Positions 1 through 6,292 of a DNA stretch of 6,529 bases are shown here, piece by piece. The first letter of the stretch is position 1. Each line of letters begins with the position of its first letter. Origin of the DNA: Ramlibacter sp. Its GTDB lineage: Bacteria; Pseudomonadota; Gammaproteobacteria; Burkholderiales; Burkholderiaceae_C. The translations under genes and the position numbers were made by a program. The notes under the pieces were generated by a model. The model was not told the DNA's origin and did not search any database. It saw only the letters and a list, made by a program, of their open reading frames with translations. The DNA lies in the NCBI GenBank assembly GCA_028292185.1, contig JAQGMT010000099.1, positions 1 through 6,529 on the forward strand, in the 5' to 3' direction.

Positions 1-936
1 TACGCCAACGGCAAGAAGCGGCTGCGCGAACTGCGCGAGCAACTCAAATACTCCGTCAGCGCGCCCGTCATCAAGCAGAGCCAGAGCTTTCCCGCGGAGC
101 GCGACTTCTCCAAACCGGACTACCTGCGCGCCGTGGAGCGGGCCAAGGAATTGATCGCGGCGGGCGACTTCATGCAAGTACAGGTGGGCCAGCGCATCAA
201 GAAGCGCTATACCGAATCGCCGCTGTCGCTGTACCGTGCGCTGCGCTCGCTCAATCCGAGCCCGTACATGTACTACTACCACTTCGGCGACTTCCACGTC
301 GTCGGGGCCTCTCCTGAAATCCTGGTGCGCCAGGAGCAGACGCCCGAGGGGCAGAAGATCACGATCCGCCCACTGGCGGGAACGCGGCCACGCGGCGCGA
401 CGCCCGAGCAGGACAAGCTGGTCGAGCAGGAATTGCTGTCGGACCCCAAGGAACGGGCCGAGCACGTGATGCTGATCGACCTGGCCCGCAATGACATCGG
501 CCGGATCGCCAAGACCGGCACGGTGAAGGTGACTGACGCATTCGCGATCGAGCGCTATAGCCACGTGATGCACATCGTCAGTAACGTGGAAGGCATCCTT
601 CCCGACGGCATGACCAGCATCGATGTGCTGAAGGCCACGTTCCCGGCCGGAACCCTGACCGGCGCGCCCAAGGTGCATGCGATGGAAGTGATTGACCAGC
701 TCGAGCCCACCAAGCGCGGCCTCTACGGCGGTGCCTGCGGCTATCTGAGCTATGCGGGCGACATGGACGTGGCGATCGCCATTCGCACCGGCATCATCAA
801 GGACCAGATGCTCTACGTGCAGGCTGCGGCGGGCATTGTGGCCGACTCCGTGCCCGAGATGGAATGGAAGGAAACGGAAGCCAAGGCGCGCGCCTTGCTG
901 CGGGCGTGCGAACTGGTCGAGGAGGGCTTGGAGTGA
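1..936 (+). CDS. trpE: Anthranilate synthase component I (TrpE), 5'-truncated by the window edge
   Basis: TrpE converts chorismate to anthranilate, the first committed step of tryptophan synthesis, using ammonia supplied by the TrpG subunit; it is cytosolic. The frame is open from base 1, so the true start lies upstream and only the last 311 residues are visible, roughly the C-terminal 60% of a ~500-residue family. What is seen is the chorismate-binding domain. In residues counted from base 1: GDFMQVQVGQR (55-65), SPEILVR (104-110), IRPLAGTRPRG (122-132), the ERAEHVMLIDLARND block (151-165) with its metal-binding Glu-His, SHVMHIVSNVEG (187-198), FPAGTLTGAPK (214-224) and GIVADSVPE (278-286). 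An internal GTG at 133 is not a real start. The absence of a pabB-like context and the trpG-D-C neighbours favour TrpE over PabB. The stop TGA (934-936) overlaps the GTG start of the next gene, which suggests translational coupling. No leader or attenuator can be judged because the 5' end is missing. Confidence 0.97.
   Translation, partial: YANGKKRLRELREQLKYSVSAPVIKQSQSFPAERDFSKPDYLRAVERAKELIAAGDFMQVQVGQRIKKRYTESPLSLYRALRSLNPSPYMYYYHFGDFHVVGASPEILVRQEQTPEGQKITIRPLAGTRPRGATPEQDKLVEQELLSDPKERAEHVMLIDLARNDIGRIAKTGTVKVTDAFAIERYSHVMHIVSNVEGILPDGMTSIDVLKATFPAGTLTGAPKVHAMEVIDQLEPTKRGLYGGACGYLSYAGDMDVAIAIRTGIIKDQMLYVQAAAGIVADSVPEMEWKETEAKARALLRACELVEEGLE
921..925 (+). promoter_or_regulatory. Ribosome binding site deciding the GTG start of the cysteine-cluster gene
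   Basis: GGAGG lies inside the last codons of trpE, 7 bases before GTG at 933. This favours 933 over the in-frame ATG at 864, which would overlap trpE by 73 bases and has no comparable site in front of it. Confidence 0.7.
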
Positions 937-1631
937 ACGAGCCTGGCGAGTCGCGCACCCCCGAACAGGCCGAGTTGGTGGCGCGCCAGGCGCAGCGCTG
1001 GAACGACCCGCGCACCCAGGACGACGCCCGGGCGCGGGTGGCGCTGGTGAACGTGCGCGCCAAGGCGAACGAACCACGCTTGACTTCGCAACTCAAGCAG
1101 CTGGACAAGGCCCCGGCGATCAAGCACAAGATCTATTGGCTGCGACAGATGGCTGAAACTTTCGCCGACGCGGTCGCGCCGCAGGCCGCCTGCTCGGATG
1201 CGTGCGACGGCTGCTGCTACCAGCCGGTTTCGGTGACCCTGCAGGAAGCCGAAGTGATCTCGCGCGAAATCGGCGTGCCGCTGCAAACGCCCACCGAGTG
1301 GAGCACCCTGCCGGTAATGAAGTACGCAGGCCAGCCTTGCCCGTTCCTGCAGGACGCGCGCTGCAGCATCTACCAGCACCGGCCGATGGTCTGCCGCCTG
1401 ATCTTCAACATGGATGCGGATTCGCTTTTGTGCCAGATGGTGCCGGGCGCCCGCTCGCAGGCGCCCTATGCCGACCACAGCATCTACAAGGAGCTCTATA
1501 TTCGCGCGCACCTGGGGAAGGTGAAAAGCCAGGAAGAAATGCAGGCGGCATTGAAGGGCCTGCGCATGGCCGACCTGCGCGAGTTTTTCCCGAACGGCTT
1601 GGGCCAGTCTGGTGGGGGGAAGTCGCAATGA
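933..1631 (+). CDS. YkgJ-family CxxCxxCC cysteine-cluster protein (putative Zn/Fe-binding)
   Basis: This 232-residue protein belongs by motif to the CxxCxxCC / YkgJ family (Pfam UPF0153 type), thought to chelate zinc or iron; no biochemical role is firmly established, and I do not assign one. Visible are a charged N-terminal region (1-80), then the signature C87-x3-C91-x2-CC (94-95), followed by GQPCPFLQDARCSIYQHRP with C136 and C144, then C154 in MVCRLIF, and a further C167. These eight cysteines are the likely metal ligands. No signal peptide or membrane segment is seen, so it is probably cytosolic. The GTG start at 933 overlaps the trpE stop (GTGA). Its own TGA overlaps the trpG start (ATGA). 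It is therefore translated as part of the trp operon and probably coupled to both anthranilate synthase subunits. Base composition resembles its neighbours, with no sign of recent transfer. A link to tryptophan synthesis is inferred from position only. Confidence 0.85.
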   Translation: MNEPGESRTPEQAELVARQAQRWNDPRTQDDARARVALVNVRAKANEPRLTSQLKQLDKAPAIKHKIYWLRQMAETFADAVAPQAACSDACDGCCYQPVSVTLQEAEVISREIGVPLQTPTEWSTLPVMKYAGQPCPFLQDARCSIYQHRPMVCRLIFNMDADSLLCQMVPGARSQAPYADHSIYKELYIRAHLGKVKSQEEMQAALKGLRMADLREFFPNGLGQSGGGKSQ

Positions 1632-2200
1632 AATTGCTGATGATCGACAACTACGACAGCTTCACCTACAACCTGGTGCAGTACTTCGGCGAACTCGGCG
1701 CGCAGGTGGAGGTGTTCCGCAACGACGAGATCACGGTGGAAGGCATCGCCCAGCGCCGGCCGGACCGGCTGGTCGTGTCGCCCGGTCCATGCACTCCCGC
1801 CGAAGCAGGCGTCTCCGTCGCGGCGATCCAGCACTTTGCCGGCAAGTTGCCGATCCTGGGCGTGTGCCTCGGGCATCAGGCGATCGGCGCGGCCTTCGGC
1901 GGCAAGATCATTCGCGCCCAGCAATTGATGCACGGCAAGACCAGCGTGATCAGCACCACGCGCCAAGGCGTCTTCGCGGGTCTGCCGGAGCACTTCACGG
2001 TGAATCGCTATCACTCTCTGGCGATCGAGAAATCGTCCTGCCCGCCCGAGCTGGCCACCACCGCGTGGACCGAGGATGGCGAAATCATGGGCGTGCGGCA
2101 TCGCGAGTTGGATGTGCAAGGCGTGCAGTTCCACCCGGAGTCCATCCTCACCGAGCATGGTCACGCCATGCTCAAGAACTTCCTGGAACTCGCTCCGTGA
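1628..2200 (+). CDS. trpG: Anthranilate synthase component II, glutamine amidotransferase (TrpG)
   Basis: TrpG hydrolyses glutamine and channels ammonia to TrpE. This is a complete 190-residue class I amidotransferase, the usual length for a stand-alone TrpG. It begins MLIDNYDSFTYNLVQ-like (residues 5-18), has the oxyanion-region SPGPCTPAEAG (51-61), the nucleophile motif GVCLGHQAIG with Cys80 (78-87), and the C-terminal QFHPESI with His169 and Glu171 completing the triad. HGKTS (102-106) and YHSLAI (128-133) are also typical. PabA is the main alternative, since the two are close homologues and one protein sometimes serves both; the trp context makes TrpG the better name. The ATG overlaps the TGA of the upstream cysteine-cluster gene by 4 bases, and a GGGGGA stretch 7 bases upstream can act as ribosome binding site. 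There is no phosphoribosyltransferase fusion, unlike enterobacterial TrpGD. Confidence 0.97.
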   Translation: MKLLMIDNYDSFTYNLVQYFGELGAQVEVFRNDEITVEGIAQRRPDRLVVSPGPCTPAEAGVSVAAIQHFAGKLPILGVCLGHQAIGAAFGGKIIRAQQLMHGKTSVISTTRQGVFAGLPEHFTVNRYHSLAIEKSSCPPELATTAWTEDGEIMGVRHRELDVQGVQFHPESILTEHGHAMLKNFLELAP

Positions 2201-2234
2201 TTGCCGGACAATTCCCCCGCCACAGGAGACTGAC

Positions 2235-3263
2235 ATGATCACCCCCCAGGAAGCACTGCAGCGCACGATCGAACATCGCGAGATCTTCCACGACGAGATG
2301 CTCAAGGTCGTGCGCATGATCATGAGCGGCGAGCTGTCGCCGGTGATGATGGCGGCGCTGATCACCGGCCTGCGGGTGAAGAAGGAAACCATCGGCGAGA
2401 TCACCGCTGCCGCCCAGGTGATGCGCGAGTTTTCGACCAAGGTGAACGTCGCGGACAAGACGCACCTGGTCGATATCGTCGGCACCGGTGGCGACGGCTC
2501 GCACACGTTCAACATCTCGACCTGCTCGATGTTCGTCGCCGCGGCGGCGGGCGCGAAGGTCAGCAAGCACGGCGGGCGCAGCGTGTCGAGCAAGAGCGGC
2601 AGCGCCGACGTGCTGGAAAGCCTGGGGCTCAACATCAATTTGTCGCCCGAGGCCATTGCCAAGTGCATCGCGCAGGTCGGCATCGGCTTCATGTTCGCGC
2701 CGAATCACCACCCGGCGATGAAGAACGTCGCGCCGATCCGCAAGGAGCTGGGCGTGCGCACCATCTTCAACATCCTGGGGCCGCTCACCAACCCGGCCAG
2801 CGCGCCCAACATCCTGATGGGTGTGTTCCACCCCGACCTGGTCGGCATCCAGGTGCGCGCGCTGCAACGGCTGGGCGCCGAGCACGCATTGGTGGTGTAT
2901 GGCCGCGACGGCATGGACGAAATCAGCCTGGGCGCCGCGACGATGGTCGGTGAACTGAAAAACGGCGAAATCACGGAGTACGAAATCCATCCCGAGGACT
3001 TCGGCTTGGCGATGGCCAGCAATCGATCGCTCAAGGTCGACACACCCGAGCAGTCGCGCGCGATGCTGATGAGCGTGCTGGAGAACAAGCACGGTGCGGC
3101 GCGCGACATCGTCATCTTCAATACCGGGGCAGCGCTCTACGCGGCGAACGTGGCGGACAGCATCGAAGCGGGCATCGTCCAGGCGCGCGGCGCCATTGAA
3201 TCGGGTGCGGCCAAGGCCAAGCTCGAGCAGCTCGTCAAAGTTTCCAAGACGCTGGCCGCCTGA
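2235..3263 (+). CDS. trpD: Anthranilate phosphoribosyltransferase (TrpD)
   Basis: TrpD transfers phosphoribosyl from PRPP to anthranilate, giving N-(5-phosphoribosyl)anthranilate. The protein is complete at 342 residues, normal for the family. An N-terminal helical domain (about 1-70, with GELSPVMMAALITGLRVK at 32-49) is followed by the PRPP-binding GTGGD loop (83-87), NIST (93-96), the KHGGRSVSSKSGSADVLE segment (111-128), the anthranilate-side APIRKELGVRTIFNILGPLTNP (166-187; Arg169), and the metal-binding DE pair (228-229) in DGMDE. The segment reads HGGR where several characterised enzymes have HGNR; I do not think this abolishes function. The ATG at 2235 is chosen because AGGAG (2224-2228) lies 6 bases before it; the frame is open further upstream but that part overlaps trpG. 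It is 34 bases after trpG and 5 bases before trpC, so all are read as one transcript. Confidence 0.97.
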   Translation: MITPQEALQRTIEHREIFHDEMLKVVRMIMSGELSPVMMAALITGLRVKKETIGEITAAAQVMREFSTKVNVADKTHLVDIVGTGGDGSHTFNISTCSMFVAAAAGAKVSKHGGRSVSSKSGSADVLESLGLNINLSPEAIAKCIAQVGIGFMFAPNHHPAMKNVAPIRKELGVRTIFNILGPLTNPASAPNILMGVFHPDLVGIQVRALQRLGAEHALVVYGRDGMDEISLGAATMVGELKNGEITEYEIHPEDFGLAMASNRSLKVDTPEQSRAMLMSVLENKHGAARDIVIFNTGAALYAANVADSIEAGIVQARGAIESGAAKAKLEQLVKVSKTLAA

Positions 3264-3268
3264 TCACC

Positions 3269-4072
3269 ATGTCGGACATCCTCCATCGCATCGTCGAGGT
3301 CAAGCGCGAGGAAATCGCCACCGCGCAGAAGAAGATTTCCTTTGCGGCAATGCGCTCCGACGCCGAAAGCCGGGTGCTCACCCGCGATTTCGAGGGCGCG
3401 CTGCGGCGCAAGATCGCGGCGGGGCAAAGCGCGGTCATCGCCGAGATCAAGAAGGCGAGCCCGAGCAAAGGCGTGTTGCGCGCCGACTTCGTTCCGGCCG
3501 ACATCGCGCAAAGCTACGCCGAAGGAAAGGGCAAGGTCAGCGCCGCCTGCCTGTCGGTGCTGACCGACCGCCAGTTCTTCCAGGGCCAGACCGACTATCT
3601 CAAGCAGGCCCGCGCCTCGTGCGACCTGCCGGTGCTGCGCAAGGATTTCATCATCGATGCCTACCAGGTGTACGAATCCCGGGCGATGGGCGCCGACTGC
3701 ATCCTGCTGATCGTCGCCTGTCTGGAAGATGCCCACATGGCGGAGCTCGAAAAGGTGGCGCGCAGCTTGGACATGGCCGTGCTGGTGGAGGTGCACGACA
3801 GGGCCGAGTTGGAGCGAGCCCTCAAGCTCAAGACCCCCCTGCTCGGGATGAACAATCGCAACTTGCGCAACTTCGAGGTGTCCCTGGACACCACTTTGGG
3901 CCTGCTCAAGGATGTGCCTGCCGATCGCTTGCCGGTCACCGAGTCCGGCATTCTGGTGAAGGCCGACGTGAAGAAGATGCGCGACGCCGGCGTGCACGCG
4001 TTCCTGGTCGGCGAGGCATTCATGCGGGCCGAAGACCCCGGCTTGGCGCTGGCCGAACTGTTCGGCGACTAG
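3269..4072 (+). CDS. trpC: Indole-3-glycerol phosphate synthase (TrpC)
   Basis: TrpC decarboxylates and cyclises carboxyphenylamino-deoxyribulose phosphate to indole-3-glycerol phosphate, the fourth chemical step from chorismate. At 267 residues it is a stand-alone (βα)8 enzyme, not the enterobacterial TrpC-TrpF fusion. Landmarks are VIAEIKKASPSKG (56-68; Glu59, Lys61), VLTDRQFFQG (97-106), VLRKDFIID (122-130; the general-acid Lys125), GADCILLI (141-148), LVEVHD (172-177; Glu174), GMNNRNL (193-199; Asn195) and VTESGI (223-228; Glu225, Ser226), matching the catalytic and phosphate-binding set of the family. The ATG begins 5 bases after the trpD stop. I see no good ribosome binding site in front of it, so expression probably depends on ribosomes finishing trpD. 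The product of the next step, made by TrpA/TrpB, needs genes that are not in this window. Confidence 0.97.
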   Translation: MSDILHRIVEVKREEIATAQKKISFAAMRSDAESRVLTRDFEGALRRKIAAGQSAVIAEIKKASPSKGVLRADFVPADIAQSYAEGKGKVSAACLSVLTDRQFFQGQTDYLKQARASCDLPVLRKDFIIDAYQVYESRAMGADCILLIVACLEDAHMAELEKVARSLDMAVLVEVHDRAELERALKLKTPLLGMNNRNLRNFEVSLDTTLGLLKDVPADRLPVTESGILVKADVKKMRDAGVHAFLVGEAFMRAEDPGLALAELFGD

Positions 4073-4086
4073 CCTCGGCGTGAGCA

Positions 4087-4851
4087 ATGACTGAGTTCCC
4101 GCGAAGCCAAGGGGACGAGGTGCTCGCACCGCAGCCGCCCGCGGACAACCGTCTCTTGCGCTGGGAGCCCGAACGTTGGCCGCTGGCCCAGGGGTGGCCG
4201 CCCGTGGTCGGCAGCTTTCTGGCCAGCACGGCCGGACTCAGGCTGGCTGCCTTCATTCGAGAACGGCTGGCAGCGGGCGCGATCATTTATCCGCCTCGGC
4301 CCTTGCTGGCGCTGGAAACCACGCCGCTGCCCAGCGTCAGGGCAGTGATCCTGGGGCAAGACCCGTATCACGGTCCGGGCCAGGCGGAAGGCCTGGCCTT
4401 CTCGGTGCCCGCAGGCGTGAAGCCGCCGCCGTCCTTGCGCAACATCTACAAGGAACTTCGCTGCGCCGAGCAGGCCGTGCCGCCGCACGGCTCACTGCTT
4501 GGGTGGGCGCACCGTGGTGTGTTGTTGCTCAATACCTGCCTGACGGTGGAGGATGGGCAGGCCGGTAGCCATGCGAAGAAGGGCTGGGAAGTGCTGACCG
4601 ACGCGGTGCTTGCCGCAGTCGCGGCCGAGGCGTCGCCTTGCGTTTACATGCTTTGGGGCGCCCATGCGCAGGCCAAGGCGGCCCTGATCGAAGAAATCGC
4701 CGCCCGCAACGGACGCGATGCGCTCGTCTTGAAGGCCAACCATCCATCTCCCCTTTCCGCCAGCCGGCCGCCGGTGCCGTTCCTGGGTTGCGGCCACTTC
4801 GCACAGGCGCGTGACTGGCTGGCGTCGCGCGGCTGTCCGGAGGTGTTCTAA
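4087..4851 (+). CDS. ung: Uracil-DNA glycosylase, family 1 (Ung)
   Basis: Ung removes uracil from DNA to start base-excision repair. The 254-residue protein has all family 1 signatures: the water-activating motif GQDPYHGPGQAEGLAFSV (90-107) with catalytic Asp92 and Tyr94, the PPSLRNIYKEL loop (114-124), LLLNTCLTVE (146-155) with the uracil-reading Asn149, GSHAKKGWE (160-168), and the Leu-intercalation loop HPSPLSA (219-225) with His219. About 25-30 extra residues precede the conserved fold compared with E. coli Ung; they are Pro/charge rich and look disordered. The ATG at 4087 lies 14 bases after trpC with only a weak purine-rich stretch before it, so the exact start is slightly uncertain. 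Its position at the end of the trp operon implies co-transcription. The stop lies 9 bases from the end of the convergent tctC-like gene. Confidence 0.96.
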   Translation: MTEFPRSQGDEVLAPQPPADNRLLRWEPERWPLAQGWPPVVGSFLASTAGLRLAAFIRERLAAGAIIYPPRPLLALETTPLPSVRAVILGQDPYHGPGQAEGLAFSVPAGVKPPPSLRNIYKELRCAEQAVPPHGSLLGWAHRGVLLLNTCLTVEDGQAGSHAKKGWEVLTDAVLAAVAAEASPCVYMLWGAHAQAKAALIEEIAARNGRDALVLKANHPSPLSASRPPVPFLGCGHFAQARDWLASRGCPEVF

Positions 4852-4860
4852 GTGCGCGAG

Positions 4861-5826
4861 CTAGTCGATCTTGGCGCCCGAGCGCCTGATCACCGCGGCC
4901 CATTTCGCCGAATCGGAGCGGATCAAGTCGCCGAACTCTTCTGGCGTTCCGCCGGCGGGCTCGTCCCCGATCTCGGTGAAGTGCTTGACGAAGGTGGGGG
5001 CGACGATCGCCTTGTTGATCGCCGCGTTCAGGCGCAAAACGATAGCCCTCGGTATCCCCACGGGACCGACGACGCCGGTCCAGGTGCCCGCCTCGTAGCC
5101 GGGAACTCCGGCTTCGGCAATGGTGGGCACCTCGGGAAAGGCCGGTGAACGCCGCGCTCCGCTGACGGCCAGTGCCCGCACGCGTCCGGCGCGGGCGTGC
5201 GGCGCGATCGAGCTGAGGCTTTCGAACATCACCTGCACGTGTCCCGCGATGAGGTCGTTGATCGCCATCCCGCCGCCCTTGTAGGGGACGTGCACGATGT
5301 CCGTCTCGGTCATGTACTTGAACAATTCGCCGCCGACGTGCCCGGGCGAGCCGTTGCTGGAGGATCCGTTGACGAGCTTGCCCGGGTTCATTTTCGCGTA
5401 GTCCACCAGCTCCCGCACCGAGTACACCGGCAGCGAGGGCGACACCGCCAGCAGCAAGTGCCCCTTCGTCACCAGGCCGATCGGCTGCAAGTCGCGCTCG
5501 ATGTCGTAAGGCAGTTTGGACACCATATGGCGCGTGATGGCCATAGCCCCGATGGGCGCCATCCCGATCGTGTAACCGTCGGGAGCGGCCTTCGCCGTCA
5601 GGCTGATGCCTATGGTGAGCGCGCCGCCAGCCCGGTTTTCGACCACCACTTGCTGCCCCAGTTGCGCGGCCAGCTCGACGGCGAGCAGGCGAGCCACCGT
5701 GTCGGTCGCGCTACCGGCTGCCTGCGGGACGATGAGGCGCACCGGCCGGTCGGGAAACTCGGCGTTTGCCGCGGTGGGCAAGGCGCACGCCAATGGGAGA
5801 GCGAGCAGCAAGGCGATCCATCTCAT
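4861..5826 (-). CDS. Bug/TctC-family periplasmic solute-binding protein (tripartite tricarboxylate transporter receptor)
   Basis: Bug proteins are periplasmic binding proteins of the tripartite tricarboxylate transport type and are hugely expanded in Bordetella and relatives; ligands are usually carboxylates or amides, and this one's ligand cannot be read from sequence. The 321-residue length is typical. A Sec signal peptide is clear: Met-Arg-Trp, a hydrophobic core (about 4-16), and a likely cut after Ala-Asn-Ala (20-22). Family landmarks are RPVRLIVPQAAGSATDTVAR (27-46), VVENRAGG (61-68), PDGYT (82-86), LPYDIERDLQPIGLV (105-119), HVPYKGGG (179-186), and PEVPTIAEAGVPGYE (231-245). The first ligand loop reads AAGSATD rather than the more usual PGGxxD. 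AGAGG sits 5 bases before the ATG. It faces ung tail to tail and has no tctA/tctB beside it, so it is an orphan receptor; such orphans can share a permease or act in signalling (BctC-like), which is only an inference here. Confidence 0.93.
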   Translation of the reverse strand: MRWIALLLALPLACALPTAANAEFPDRPVRLIVPQAAGSATDTVARLLAVELAAQLGQQVVVENRAGGALTIGISLTAKAAPDGYTIGMAPIGAMAITRHMVSKLPYDIERDLQPIGLVTKGHLLLAVSPSLPVYSVRELVDYAKMNPGKLVNGSSSNGSPGHVGGELFKYMTETDIVHVPYKGGGMAINDLIAGHVQVMFESLSSIAPHARAGRVRALAVSGARRSPAFPEVPTIAEAGVPGYEAGTWTGVVGPVGIPRAIVLRLNAAINKAIVAPTFVKHFTEIGDEPAGGTPEEFGDLIRSDSAKWAAVIRRSGAKID

Positions 5827-5887
5827 GGCGACCTCTCGGTTGGCGAGCTGGGCGCGATTCTACGGCGGCGTCACGTTGCCGGCCCCT

Positions 5888-5935
5888 GGGGAACCCCCGT
5901 TACAAGCAGCACGCGGCGTGCACGGGGGTTTTCCC
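5888..5935 (+). terminator. Compound GC-rich hairpin with short T-run, possible terminator
   Basis: AACCCCCGT (5892-5900) pairs perfectly with ACGGGGGTT (5922-5930), and the loop itself holds a second perfect hairpin, GCACG-CGG-CGTGC (5909-5921). A flanking GGGG (5888-5891) can add pairs with CCC (5933-5935). On the + strand the strong part of the stem is followed by TTTT (5929-5932); on the minus strand no T-run follows. It could stop + strand transcription coming from ung through the antisense of the tctC-like gene before the tRNA promoter. The T-run is short, so a role as an operator or 5' structure is also open. Confidence 0.4.
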
Positions 5936-5946
5936 AATGCCACAGG

Positions 5947-5975
5947 GTAACGGTCGGGGAGAAACGTGCTATATT
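5947..5975 (+). promoter_or_regulatory. Candidate sigma-70 promoter of the tRNA-Tyr-Gly-Thr-tuf operon
   Basis: TATATT (5970-5975) matches the -10 consensus at 5 of 6 positions. GTAACG (5947-5952), 17 bases upstream, matches TTGACA at only 3 of 6. Transcription would begin near 5982, about 6 bases before the mature 5' end of tRNA-Tyr. The location directly ahead of the first tRNA supports it; the weak -35 keeps confidence moderate. Confidence 0.5.
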
Positions 5976-5987
5976 TCGAGGTTCGCC

Positions 5988-6073
5988 GGAGGGGTGCCCG
6001 AGTGGCTAAAGGGGGCAGACTGTAAATCTGTTGGCTTACGCCTACGCTGGTTCGAATCCAGCCTCCTCCACCA
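5988..6073 (+). tRNA. tRNA-Tyr, anticodon GTA
   Basis: This is a class II tRNA of 86 bases with the CCA end encoded (6071-6073). The acceptor GGAGGGG (5988-5994) pairs with CTCCTCC (6063-6069) with one G-T pair. The anticodon stem is GCAGA/TCTGT (6015-6019/6027-6031) around loop CTGTAAA, with anticodon GTA at 6022-6024. A long variable arm (GGC-TTAC-GCC) precedes the T arm GCTGG-TTCGAAT-CCAGC (6046-6062). Discriminator A at 6070. It is the first gene of the tRNA-tuf operon. Confidence 0.97.
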
Positions 6074-6171
6074 GCCTCCCAGCAGAGGTCGGCGAGCGGT
6101 TTTGACGTGATGGCTGTGTGCGATTTGTGTGGGGCTCGCGGAGCCGCAAGGGGAATTGAAGTCGACCCGAT

Positions 6172-6245
6172 GCGGGAGTAGTTCAATGGTAGAACCCTAG
6201 CCTTCCAAGCTAATGACGCGGGTTCGATTCCCGTCTCCCGCTCCA
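6172..6245 (+). tRNA. tRNA-Gly, anticodon TCC
   Basis: This is a 74-base tRNA with encoded CCA (6243-6245). The acceptor GCGGGAG (6172-6178) pairs with CTCCCGC (6235-6241); discriminator T at 6242. D stem GTTC/GAAC encloses loop AATGGTA. The anticodon loop CTTCCAA (6202-6208) carries TCC at 6204-6206. The anticodon stem CTAGC/GCTAA has a C-A mismatch at its first pair (6197 with 6213, positions 27-43). The T loop is the standard TTCGATT. It lies 98 bases after tRNA-Tyr. Confidence 0.97.
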
Positions 6246-6292
6246 CAAATTGCCGGGGCATCGCATTGAAGATAACGCGGCGAATGAATTTC

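Noticed and set aside
1496..2692. Long minus-strand open frame (398 codons) opposite trpG and trpD
   Set aside because: It is a shadow frame of high-GC codon use with no recognisable domain, while the + strand genes there are unambiguous. The same holds for the minus-strand frames at 2172-3092 and 3137-4129.
5857..5862. Possible -10 (TAGAAT on the minus strand) for the tctC-like gene
   Set aside because: It matches the -10 well and is suitably 30 bases before the start, but no acceptable -35 lies 16-18 bases upstream, so I do not list it as a promoter.
5197..6009. Plus-strand open frame of 270 codons opposite the tctC-like gene
   Set aside because: It is His/Arg-rich low-information sequence typical of antisense frames; the minus strand encodes a clear Bug protein with a signal peptide.
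6102..6107. TTGACG in the tRNA-Tyr/tRNA-Gly spacer as a -35 for a second promoter
   Set aside because: No -10-like hexamer is present 16-18 bases downstream.
5766..6110. Plus-strand open frame of 114 codons with the string GGVPEWLKGADCKSVG
   Set aside because: This is tRNA-Tyr read as protein; the upstream half is antisense to the tctC-like gene.
6133..6145. Small hairpin GGCTC-GCG-GAGCC in the tRNA-Tyr/tRNA-Gly spacer
   Set aside because: It has five pairs and no T-run; it may matter for tRNA processing but is too short to call.
5860..6261. Minus-strand open frame of 133 codons with GIEPASLAWKA-like and WIRTSVGV-like strings
   Set aside because: These strings are translations of the antisense of tRNA-Gly and tRNA-Tyr, a well-known source of false hypothetical proteins. 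The frame covers two tRNA genes.
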